A stretch of DNA of 64,000 nt from JAGLOK01 sp963677605. GTDB lineage: Bacteria; Bacillota; Clostridia; Christensenellales; UMGS416. Both the position numbers and the translations under genes were made by a program. How positions within the stretch are numbered: position 1 is the stretch's first letter; every line of letters begins with the position of its first letter. The stretch lies in the NCBI GenBank assembly GCA_963677605.2, contig CAXXDX010000002.1:302284-366283 (forward strand). The letters run 5' to 3'. This document shows positions 34,062 to 42,394 of the stretch, piece by piece. The notes under the pieces were generated by a model. That model had not been told where the DNA came from. It saw only the letters and a program-made list of their open reading frames with translations, and did not search any database.

Positions 34062-35825
34062 ATGAAAAGTTTGAAGCTTAGGATGACACTGCTGATAATG
34101 GGAGTTGTGCTTGTTTGTATGGTTTTGATTTCCGGTTTAATTTTGAGAAGTTCCACTAACAGGCTAATGGACGACATGGAAGAGATAGCAATCTCAAAAG
34201 TTGAAAATCTTACACAAAAAACAGATTTGCTGCTAAACCGCTGGGTAAGTGAAATGTCGGTAGTTGCTACATCCCCCGATGTTAAAGCTCTTGATATACA
34301 AAAGCTTAAAAAGCTGATTTCAGATGATCCGAATTTACTTAAAGACTTCTACTTTCTGATTTTGGCAGACAAAACCGGAGCATATACTGCAACCACAGAC
34401 AAAACAGGCAATATTGGCGATAGAGATTATTTTGTAGAAGCGACAAAAACAAAAAAGACAGTAATATCTGAAGCTGTTATATCAAAATCTACTGGTCTTC
34501 CCATAATAGTTATTGCAGCGCCAATACTGGATTCAAACAACGATATAATCGGTGTTTTAGGTGGTATAGTTGAGCTTTCGCATATCTCAGATTATATAAA
34601 CGAGGAACATTTCGGAGAACGCGGCTATGCATACATGATAAATAAATCAGGCACTGTAATGGCACACCCGAACCAAGATAATATATTGAATCCAGAAGTA
34701 AACTTTCTTGACATTCCGGAGATCAAGCAGATTTCCCAAAACATGGTTGAAGGAAAAACCGGATATGAGTTTTATGAAGAGCTAGGAAATGATAAGTTAG
34801 CAGCATATAAGGCCGTTGAATCCACAGGCTGGTCAATCGCAGTAAGCGCATATCAGGACGAAGTTCTTAGCGAAATCAATACTTTAGTACTCCAGGTTGC
34901 TTTGTTAGCCCTTGGTGTGCTTATAGTAATGTTTATAATACTATGGTTTATTATAGGAAGAATTGTAAAACCTATAGTTCATATAAAAGATTTAACCAAG
35001 AAAGTTGCAGATAGAGACTTGCTTGTAGATGTTCAATCTACAAGGAAAGATGAAATAGGCCAGCTGACCAACAACTTCAACTCAATGATATCAAGTACAA
35101 GAGGAATAATCACAGAAGTTGCTTCGATGGGCAGAAGTGTAGATGAATCAACCAACGAAATGAAAGAATGCACTCTTCAGGTTGGGGAAGTATCGGAACA
35201 GATTGCATCAACAATCTCAGGCTTAGCCGAGGCCAGCAATAGCGGTAAATCCAAAATTAAAACTCAAAAAGAAAAAATGATGGAAAACCAAAAGTCTCTT
35301 AGCCATGTGTCCTCACAAATACAGTCGTTGGATACACAATCAAAGAAAATCGGTACGATAGTCGACCTTATTTTAAATGTAGCAAGCCAGACAAACCTAC
35401 TGGCGCTTAATGCAGGTGTTGAAGCCGCAAGGGCAGGAGAAAATGGCAAAGAATTTGCAGTAATCGCAGATGAAGTCAAAAAACTCGCCGAAGAATCCGG
35501 TGAAGCCGCGGATGACATTAATGAAATAATCGAAGAAATTCAGGAAAGCATTAAGATGACATCCACCCAGATGAACAACAGCATGGAAATAGTAAAGCTG
35601 CTTGAGAGTGCAATAGAAAATACCGAGGAGTCTTTCAATATTATTTATGAGGGCATCGATGAAGTGTCAGAGCAGATGAGTCGTATGACCAGTTCATCAG
35701 CTGTAAATGATTTTAGCAAAAACGGGCAAGGCGCAACAATACAGCACTTAATGGACATCACACATGACCTAAAAGAAAAAACGGCACAAATGGATGCACT
35801 GGTCAGTCAGTTCAAAGTTGGATAA
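34062..35825 (+). CDS. Methyl-accepting chemotaxis protein
   Basis: 587 residues. N-terminal membrane helix (about 7-28), extracellular dCACHE-type sensor (about 30-270), second helix (about 272-297), HAMP (about 300-350) and a cytoplasmic signalling coiled coil. The hairpin tip reads ASQTNLLALNAGVEAARAGE then GKEFAVIADEVKKLAEES, slightly variant (Ala-Gly for the usual Ala-Ala). Ligand class is unknown; dCACHE domains commonly bind amino acids, organic acids or purines. No other chemotaxis gene is nearby. It ends at the shared terminator at 35863-35897. Confidence 0.93.
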   Translation: MKSLKLRMTLLIMGVVLVCMVLISGLILRSSTNRLMDDMEEIAISKVENLTQKTDLLLNRWVSEMSVVATSPDVKALDIQKLKKLISDDPNLLKDFYFLILADKTGAYTATTDKTGNIGDRDYFVEATKTKKTVISEAVISKSTGLPIIVIAAPILDSNNDIIGVLGGIVELSHISDYINEEHFGERGYAYMINKSGTVMAHPNQDNILNPEVNFLDIPEIKQISQNMVEGKTGYEFYEELGNDKLAAYKAVESTGWSIAVSAYQDEVLSEINTLVLQVALLALGVLIVMFIILWFIIGRIVKPIVHIKDLTKKVADRDLLVDVQSTRKDEIGQLTNNFNSMISSTRGIITEVASMGRSVDESTNEMKECTLQVGEVSEQIASTISGLAEASNSGKSKIKTQKEKMMENQKSLSHVSSQIQSLDTQSKKIGTIVDLILNVASQTNLLALNAGVEAARAGENGKEFAVIADEVKKLAEESGEAADDINEIIEEIQESIKMTSTQMNNSMEIVKLLESAIENTEESFNIIYEGIDEVSEQMSRMTSSSAVNDFSKNGQGATIQHLMDITHDLKEKTAQMDALVSQFKVG

Positions 35826-35862
35826 AAACCAATTTTTATACCAATCACAGCTTTAAAATAAT

Positions 35863-35897
35863 AAAAAACAGCCCATGACTTACATGAGCTGTTTTTT
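35863..35897. terminator. Bidirectional terminator
   Basis: AAAACAGC-CATG / CATG-GCTGTTTT stem with A-run and T-run on either side, between the convergent chemoreceptor and clpB genes. Confidence 0.88.
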
Positions 35898-35900
35898 AGT

Positions 35901-38492
35901 TTATTTTACTGAAAACACAAGCTTTCCATCAATCGCTTCAACATAAACAGTTTGCCCATCAATCAGTTCACCTGAAATAATCAACTTACCCAGCTGAGTC
36001 TCAAAGTTCTTCTGCAAATATCTTTTTACAGGTCGAGCGCCATAGATTGGAGTATACGACTTGTCTGCTATAAGTTTCTTTGCATCTTCTGTCACATCGA
36101 GCGTAATGTTTCTGTCATCCAGTCTATTTTGAATGTCGGTTAAAACAAGGTCAATAATTTTTACAATGTCCTCCATCTTAAGCGGCTTAAACATCACAGT
36201 ATCATCCACACGGTTTAAAAACTCCGGTCTGAAACTATGTGCAAGATCTTCCATTACATGGTTTTTCACTTCCGAATCAATTTCACCCTGAGCGTTTATA
36301 CCGTTTAGCAGATATTCGCTTCCGATATTGGACGTCATTATTATAATCGTGTTTTTAAAGTTTACTGTTCTTCCTTTATTGTCGGTAAGACGTCCGTCAT
36401 CCAGTATCTGAAGGAAGATGTTAAATGCGTCATGGTGCGCCTTTTCTATCTCGTCAAACAGTATAACACTGTAAGGCTTTCTTCGCACAGCTTCTGTAAG
36501 CTGTCCGCCTTCGTCATATCCAACATATCCGGGAGGCGCTCCTATGAGCCTCGACACCGCATGTTTTTCCATATACTCGCTCATATCAATTCGGATAAGG
36601 TTATCCTCGCTGTCAAACATAGCCTCGGCGATTGCCTTTGAAAGCTCCGTCTTGCCGACTCCCGTAGGCCCTAGGAATATAAATGAACCGATAGGTTTTT
36701 TGAGATCTTTCAAACCCGAGCGCGCACGTATAACAGCATCGCTTACAGCTTCCACAGCTTCATCCTGACCGATTACACGTTCATGCAGAATGTCGGACAG
36801 ATGAAGCAGTTTGCTGCGCTCTTTCTCCATCAGTCTTGAAACGGGTATTCCTGTCCATTTCGAAACGATGTCCGCCACTTCCTCCTCATCCACTTCTTCT
36901 TTAACAAGCTCGTTTTGTGTGCTTTTGTTCTTGGAGGTTTCCTCTTCGAGTTTACGAGTGAGCTCTGGCAAAGTGCCGTATTCAAGCTTTGCAGCCTCCT
37001 CCAGATTGTATGTGCGCTTAGCTTCTTCTATCTGCCTGCGCACATCCTCTATCTGCTCTTTTAAGTCCTTTTCGCGGTTGATGTTTACCTTTTCAAGCTC
37101 CCACTGCGCTTTCATTTTGTTAAGCTCTTCATTAAGCTCGGAGTGCTCTTTTTCGATAGTCTGAAGTCGAGCCTTCGATGCTTCATCCTTTTCTTTTTTG
37201 AGTGCCTGTTTTTCTATTTCAAGCTGCATAACACGGCGGGAGATGTCATCAATTTCAGCCGGCATGCTGTCTATCTCTGTACGGATTTTTGCTGCCGCTT
37301 CATCCATGAGGTCAATCGCCTTATCCGGCAAAAAGCGGTCGGAAATATATCTGTCCGAAAGCACGGCACAAGCAATAAGCGCACCGTCTGTGATACGCAC
37401 TCCGTGGTGTATCTCAAAGCGTTCCTTGAGTCCGCGCAGTATAGATATTGTGTCCTCTACTGTCGGCTGGTCAACTATAATAGGTTGGAATCTGCGCTCA
37501 AGAGCCGCGTCCTTTTCAATATAAAGCCTGTATTCATCTAGGGTTGTAGCCCCGATGCAGTGAAGCTCGCCGCGCGCAAGCATAGGTTTGAGCAAGTTGC
37601 CTGCGTCCATCGAGCCTTCTGTTTTCCCCGCACCTACAATGGTATGTAATTCATCGATAAACAGAATTATTTTGCCTTCGGATTTATTGATATCATCAAG
37701 CACTGCCTTCAATCGTTCTTCAAACTCACCGCGGTATTTAGCTCCGGCAATAAGCGCCCCCATGTCCAGCGAATATATCGTCTTTTCTTTTAATCCCTCA
37801 GGAACATCGCCTGCAAGTATACGCTGCGCCAAGCCTTCAACAACTGCCGTTTTACCAACTCCGGGCTCGCCAATTAAAACAGGGTTATTTTTCGTCCTGC
37901 GTGTGAGTATGCGTATAGCGCGACGTATCTCCGCATCACGTCCGATAACGGGATCAAGCTTTCCGCTTTTTGCAGCCTCCACCAAGTCGCGTCCAAATCG
38001 GGCTAGCGAGTCATAAGTTGCTTCAGGATCCTTGGATGTAATATTTTTATTGCTCCTTACTTTGTTAAGCGCTTCCATAAATTTCTCATACGAAATGCCA
38101 TGTCGTGCAAAAACCTTTGCAGATATTGTGTTTCGTTCTTTAAGCAGGGCAATATAAATATGCTCTACGCCGGCATAATCGTCCTTAAAAACTTTTGCTT
38201 CTCCTAAAGCATCAGACAATATTTTGTTAAACCTGCGCGTGGCATACATCTGGCTGGACACATCGCCCTGAACCTTAGGCTGACGCTCAAGTTCCGAGGT
38301 TAAATCGCCCTTATAGTTCGCAAGACTGACGTTCATATAACCTATGAGTTTGGGAATAAGTCCATCCTCCTGGTCAAGCAGCGCAAGATGCAGGTGCTCT
38401 CCGTCAAGCTCCTGATGATGCATGTTTATCGTAATCTGCTGAGCAGCTCCTATAGCTTCAACTGCTTTATTTGTGAATTTATCTAAGTTCAT
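35901..38492 (-). CDS. clpB: ClpB disaggregase (Hsp100)
   Basis: 863 residues, full length for ClpB. Order: Clp N domain (1-145), first AAA+ domain with Walker A GEPGVGKTA (about 203) and Walker B ILFIDE, the coiled-coil middle domain (about 400-520) rich in E/K/R, then the second AAA+ domain with GPTGVGKTE (about 603), VILFDEIEKA and the C-terminal D2 small domain. It solubilises aggregated proteins with the DnaK system. It lies 15 bp downstream of a dnaJ-like gene, and the pair is preceded by a CtsR operator, so heat-shock control by CtsR is expected. Confidence 0.98.
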   Translation of the reverse strand: MNLDKFTNKAVEAIGAAQQITINMHHQELDGEHLHLALLDQEDGLIPKLIGYMNVSLANYKGDLTSELERQPKVQGDVSSQMYATRRFNKILSDALGEAKVFKDDYAGVEHIYIALLKERNTISAKVFARHGISYEKFMEALNKVRSNKNITSKDPEATYDSLARFGRDLVEAAKSGKLDPVIGRDAEIRRAIRILTRRTKNNPVLIGEPGVGKTAVVEGLAQRILAGDVPEGLKEKTIYSLDMGALIAGAKYRGEFEERLKAVLDDINKSEGKIILFIDELHTIVGAGKTEGSMDAGNLLKPMLARGELHCIGATTLDEYRLYIEKDAALERRFQPIIVDQPTVEDTISILRGLKERFEIHHGVRITDGALIACAVLSDRYISDRFLPDKAIDLMDEAAAKIRTEIDSMPAEIDDISRRVMQLEIEKQALKKEKDEASKARLQTIEKEHSELNEELNKMKAQWELEKVNINREKDLKEQIEDVRRQIEEAKRTYNLEEAAKLEYGTLPELTRKLEEETSKNKSTQNELVKEEVDEEEVADIVSKWTGIPVSRLMEKERSKLLHLSDILHERVIGQDEAVEAVSDAVIRARSGLKDLKKPIGSFIFLGPTGVGKTELSKAIAEAMFDSEDNLIRIDMSEYMEKHAVSRLIGAPPGYVGYDEGGQLTEAVRRKPYSVILFDEIEKAHHDAFNIFLQILDDGRLTDNKGRTVNFKNTIIIMTSNIGSEYLLNGINAQGEIDSEVKNHVMEDLAHSFRPEFLNRVDDTVMFKPLKMEDIVKIIDLVLTDIQNRLDDRNITLDVTEDAKKLIADKSYTPIYGARPVKRYLQKNFETQLGKLIISGELIDGQTVYVEAIDGKLVFSVK

Positions 38493-38507
38493 TTAGTACA
38501 CTCCTTG

Positions 38508-39446
38508 TTAATGAAATTCTTCCTTCATCTTCTCAAAAAGTTTCTTCATCTTCGGTGTGAGACTCACAGGGTTTACTATCTTTATTTCTATAATCATATC
38601 TCCGGGATTGCTGTTGCGTTCTTTATATCCTTTTCCGGATACCCGAATTTTTTTACCGCTTTGAGTCTTTTCGGGTATTGTAACCTTAATCTTTCCGTCA
38701 AGTGTTTTAACATCCATTTTGGTTCCAAGCGCAGCATCCCAGGGATAGAGATTCAGCTTTGTGTGTATGTTTTTTCCGTGTTTTGTGAAGTTATCGCTGG
38801 AAGAAAACTTCACCTTCATGTATAAATCCCCGCGGTCTCCTCCGTTTACTCCGCTGTTTCCCTGATTTTTTAAGCGTATTTTCTCGCCTTCCTTAACGCC
38901 TTTGGGAATTGTGAAGTTAAAACTTTTTATTCCCGAGTCGGTTCTGAGGGATACTCTTTTGCTCGCACCTTTATGCCCTTCCTCCGGAGTTATCTCAATT
39001 ATTGACTCTATATCGTCTCCCTTATACGCTCTCGAATAACGGTTATATCCTCCGCTGTCTCCGCCTCCTTTAAAGGCTCTGAAAATATTCCCCAAGTCAA
39101 AATTGTTATCTGAAAAGAAAGCATTAAAGAAATCACTTCGAGCGTCTCCGTTGTGATACTCGTATCTTACATTATCCGATGAGAATCCATATTTGCTCGG
39201 ATCAAAATCATAACCGCCCGAGAAGTTTGTCTGGCTGCCGAATGTATCATACTTGTTTCTCTTTTCGGCGTCTCCCAGCACTTCATAGGCTTCGCTTACC
39301 TCTTTAAATTTATCTTCGGCTTTTTTATCTCCCTGATTTTTATCGGGGTGATACTTTTTAACCAAGGACCTGTAAGCTTTTTTTATCTCATCGGCAGTTG
39401 CATCTTTTGATACGCCCAGAGTTTTATAATAGTCTTTATATTGCAT
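38508..39446 (-). CDS. DnaJ-like (CbpA-type) J-domain co-chaperone
   Basis: 312 residues. The J domain (about 4-68) has the HPD motif in KKYHPDKNQG. A Gly/Phe-rich linker with DFFNAFFSDNNFD follows, then two C-terminal beta-sandwich substrate-binding domains (VSLRTDSGIKSFNFTIPKGV...). The zinc-finger CxxCxGxG repeats of true DnaJ are absent, so it is CbpA/DnaJB-type. It is first in the operon with clpB and presumably hands aggregates to DnaK and ClpB. The start has AGGGAA upstream. Confidence 0.93.
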   Translation of the reverse strand: MQYKDYYKTLGVSKDATADEIKKAYRSLVKKYHPDKNQGDKKAEDKFKEVSEAYEVLGDAEKRNKYDTFGSQTNFSGGYDFDPSKYGFSSDNVRYEYHNGDARSDFFNAFFSDNNFDLGNIFRAFKGGGDSGGYNRYSRAYKGDDIESIIEITPEEGHKGASKRVSLRTDSGIKSFNFTIPKGVKEGEKIRLKNQGNSGVNGGDRGDLYMKVKFSSSDNFTKHGKNIHTKLNLYPWDAALGTKMDVKTLDGKIKVTIPEKTQSGKKIRVSGKGYKERNSNPGDMIIEIKIVNPVSLTPKMKKLFEKMKEEFH

Positions 39447-39478
39447 AAGTTCCCTGCTTTCTTATGAAGTATCTTTCT

Positions 39479-39495
39479 TTTGACTTTCTTTGACC
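39479..39495 (-). promoter_or_regulatory. CtsR operator upstream of dnaJ-like/clpB
   Basis: On the minus strand GGTCAAA-GAA-AGTCAAA, an exact match to the CtsR heptad direct repeat (RGTCAAA-NAN-RGTCAAA). It lies just downstream of the -10 box, where binding blocks transcription. Confidence 0.85.
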
Positions 39496-39504
39496 TTCAA
39501 TGCT

Positions 39505-39533
39505 ATTTTACATTAAATCCATTAAAAACACAA
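39505..39533 (-). promoter_or_regulatory. Promoter of the dnaJ-like/clpB operon
   Basis: Minus-strand TTGTGT (39528-39533), 17 bp, TAAAAT (39505-39510), immediately upstream of the CtsR site. Confidence 0.55.
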
Positions 39534-39557
39534 TAGTTTTTTATATATTTGCATAAC

Positions 39558-39585
39558 AAAAAAGGCACTGCATGACGCAGTGCCT
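39558..39585 (-). terminator. Terminator of the NlpC/P60 gene
   Basis: AGGCACTGC / GCAGTGCCT perfect 9-bp stem with a 5-nt loop and a T-run on the minus strand. Confidence 0.88.
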
Positions 39586-39598
39586 GAATAGCTTAAAA

Positions 39599-41320
39599 TT
39601 AATTAAAATATCTTTTCGCACAAATCCATTTTCTGTTCCAGTAGCTGGACGTTTCAAAGTTTGCAATTCTTATAGTGTTGCTGGATGATGACGAGTCGAT
39701 CATCTTTCCATCCCCTATGCAAATCGCAACGTGTCCCTGGAAGCATAATATATCTCCCGGTTTTGCGTCATGAATGGAGCTTATGGTTGTATATGAGCTC
39801 TGTGCCCAAGCTGCAGATGTCATATATCCAGTCGAATTTCCTGTAGCGTTCAGGCAGTGATACACAAATCCGGAGCAGTCCATTCCCGGAGGGGCTTTTC
39901 CTCCCCACACATATGTATATCCTTTGTCCAGGCAGGACTTAGCATATGCAACAAAATCAGCTGCGGAATTTGCGTCATATGAGGCGCTTGAACCTCCGCT
40001 GCCGGAAGAACTCCCTCCGCTGCTCTCGCTTGAAGGCGGAGTGTAGTTTGATGCAGGTTTTGCATCGCCGTTAAAGAGAACCTGAGTTGTATTGTAGCCT
40101 ACAATACCATCCTGCGACAGTTTGTTGCGACCCTGAAAAACTCTTATAGCATAGTCAGTATCATCATCAAATTTCTTGTCTGTATTTCCGTCATCAAGAT
40201 ATCCAAGCTCAATTAAGCGTTTTTTGATAACATGTATATCAAATCCATAGTCACCTTTTCTAACAAGATAAGGAGTGGCCGCATCAGAGAATAAAAGAGT
40301 TAAAGTCTGATATCCTGCAACACCATCAACCATCAAATCATGTCCGCGCTGGAAAAGCTGCATCGCATATTCAGTCATTTCGCCGTAAAGGCTTGTAGGC
40401 TCGTCAGCATCCATATAGTGAAGGTCCATTAAACGTTCCTGTATAAGAGCAACCTGATCTAATGTATCACCTTTATGAATCATTATATCCTGCCCGAATA
40501 CAGCGTTTGATATATCCATAGTTACTTCAGGCGCAGGTGTAATTTCAGGAGTCATTGTGGGTGTTATTTCAATTGATTCGGTGACTGCAACTACCTCCTC
40601 AGAAGATATCGCTTCGGAAGAAATGGCAACATCCGCCTCATCTGTATTGAGCGGCTCATCTCCGCAGAATATTACGGGAGCCGGCGTCGCTGTTGCAGTT
40701 TCCGCAATGGGCTGAAGAGCCTCTAAAAACTCCTTAGTCTTTGCGTTAAAGTTCATCTCATTAAGCTTCTCATAATATGTTAGGCTTCCCTCTTCGGATG
40801 AAACATCAGTTTCGCTTATAACGTTTCCCGAAAGGTTTCTTCGGCTGCGTCCATTGCCCGTAAGTATTGTGCTAACTGCAAAAACAACCAAAACAACAAT
40901 TCCCGAAATCACAGCAACGGTTGCAATACCTTGAACAAGTTTAATCAAGCCTGATTTCTTGGGTTTATATTTATTTGCTATGACCGAATTTCTGCTTCCT
41001 ATATTATTCGAATAGGAATTTGTCTGTTTGATAGATTTATAACCGGGCGTATCGCTTTTTGCGCTAAACTCTTTTTGTGTTTTACGCTTTAGCTCATAGT
41101 GGGATGAGCTTGTGTTAAGCTGATCTTCAAGGCCTCTTACAAACTCCGAAAAACTCTGTCCGTCATTCTTTTTTCCGAATGAAGTAAAGACTTTTTTTAT
41201 ACCGAAAAAAAGCATGCCAAATGCAAGAATTAAAACATTGCCAATACGCGACAGTGTGCTAAAAAGTACTTCTAAAAAAGATTCATTGCTTTTTTTGTTG
41301 TTTGCATTATTTTTTTGCAT
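39599..41320 (-). CDS. Membrane-anchored NlpC/P60 endopeptidase with two PG-binding domains
   Basis: 573 residues. About 130 charged cytoplasmic residues come first, one membrane helix (about 133-155), an extracellular low-complexity Ser/Glu/Thr/Pro region (about 160-275), two peptidoglycan-binding type 1 repeats (about 276-345 and 352-420), a Ser/Gly linker and a C-terminal NlpC/P60 domain (about 445-573). The catalytic Cys is in PPGMDCSGFVYH and the His in FQGHVAICIGDG. It cleaves cell-wall stem peptides. The long cytoplasmic head is unusual for the family and may connect to a cell-division or signalling partner. Confidence 0.9.
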   Translation of the reverse strand: MQKNNANNKKSNESFLEVLFSTLSRIGNVLILAFGMLFFGIKKVFTSFGKKNDGQSFSEFVRGLEDQLNTSSSHYELKRKTQKEFSAKSDTPGYKSIKQTNSYSNNIGSRNSVIANKYKPKKSGLIKLVQGIATVAVISGIVVLVVFAVSTILTGNGRSRRNLSGNVISETDVSSEEGSLTYYEKLNEMNFNAKTKEFLEALQPIAETATATPAPVIFCGDEPLNTDEADVAISSEAISSEEVVAVTESIEITPTMTPEITPAPEVTMDISNAVFGQDIMIHKGDTLDQVALIQERLMDLHYMDADEPTSLYGEMTEYAMQLFQRGHDLMVDGVAGYQTLTLLFSDAATPYLVRKGDYGFDIHVIKKRLIELGYLDDGNTDKKFDDDTDYAIRVFQGRNKLSQDGIVGYNTTQVLFNGDAKPASNYTPPSSESSGGSSSGSGGSSASYDANSAADFVAYAKSCLDKGYTYVWGGKAPPGMDCSGFVYHCLNATGNSTGYMTSAAWAQSSYTTISSIHDAKPGDILCFQGHVAICIGDGKMIDSSSSSNTIRIANFETSSYWNRKWICAKRYFN

Positions 41321-41443
41321 TCTCGGATTATACTATAGTTTCTCTGTTATTACAATTATATTATTTAATATTTACTTTTTTGTTACATGGAGATGAATAG
41401 CGATTATTCTTTCACATATTTCTTGCTACTATAATGCTTCCAA

Positions 41444-42298
41444 TCAGTCTTCGCCGCCTAACACAGCAGTCTTTTTTGGGCTGCTCCTGCCTTCAAGGTC
41501 AGGGAGCCTGTGCTCAAGCGCTGCAAAGGCAATCTCAACATCTTCATGAACTTCATCGGGAGTGTGTGCCCCGATTGTTACCATATCACAATCCCTGAGC
41601 GTTGCAAATGAAAAGTTTATTCCGACATAAGGAGAAACTCTTCCTGCAGCCATGGACTTTATTGTGATAACAGGCTTTTTGGCATTCCAGATAATCTTTG
41701 ACACAGATTCAACCTCAACCTGCATTAAAAATCCCATACAGTTATAGAGCTGGATATACGTCTGAACATCATATTCATTATTGTCCGAATATAAAATCAG
41801 CTCAGGCATATGTGCTGAAAGTCCCGGTATCATATCGTTCTGGCGAATCATGTCCAGATAGTCCGGAAGTCTGTCCATCGTTCCTTTGAGCTTGTTTACA
41901 AGCTGCTCGCCTGATGCATGGTGTATAAGGCAAAAGTCATAATTGTTCTTACTGCCTTCGGAAATAATCTTTTCTGCTGATTTTCTGGCTTGTTCGCTAT
42001 CTGATACGTCAATAATCGGAGTATCTATAACAGTAACCTTTTTGCCTGTTTTATCCTGTGCCATATGAATGCCGTCAAGAAGGACGTCATTTCCGTACAT
42101 AGGTGCCATTATTGCATCAATTCCATACATCAGATATGCTTCTATCAGTTCACACACAGCTTCTTTTGTGCTGTATTTGCTTTTAATCATGTTATCTGCT
42201 GATTTGCTTGTATGGCTGTATCCCAAAACCCAGTTGCTGCCCATAATAATTCTGGGAAGTGAATATCCTTCTACTTCGGTGCGCGGAAATTGTTTCAT
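41444..42298 (-). CDS. Unknown TIM-barrel-like protein downstream of GH65
   Basis: About 284 residues from ATG 42298, which has GAGGT five nt upstream; an ATG four codons earlier is the alternative. I do not recognise the family with certainty. The N-terminus VEGYSLPRIIMGSNWVLGYSH resembles the opening strand of aldo/keto-reductase-like barrels. Alternating strand/helix segments (DFCLIHHASGEQL, MIPGLSAHMPELILYS, KPVITIKSMAAGRVSPY, CDMVTIGAHTPDEVHED) suggest a (beta/alpha)8 fold. No NADPH-binding signature was identified. Its position at the end of the ABC-GH65 operon suggests sugar metabolism. Confidence 0.6.
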   Translation of the reverse strand: MKQFPRTEVEGYSLPRIIMGSNWVLGYSHTSKSADNMIKSKYSTKEAVCELIEAYLMYGIDAIMAPMYGNDVLLDGIHMAQDKTGKKVTVIDTPIIDVSDSEQARKSAEKIISEGSKNNYDFCLIHHASGEQLVNKLKGTMDRLPDYLDMIRQNDMIPGLSAHMPELILYSDNNEYDVQTYIQLYNCMGFLMQVEVESVSKIIWNAKKPVITIKSMAAGRVSPYVGINFSFATLRDCDMVTIGAHTPDEVHEDVEIAFAALEHRLPDLEGRSSPKKTAVLGGED

Positions 42299-42394
42299 AA
42301 CTGACCTCATTGTTTAGCGTTTATAACTTTCTATATTATATGACATTAAAAACAATAAAGTAAATAAAAAGTGCAGAAAAAATATGTCGTTTAA

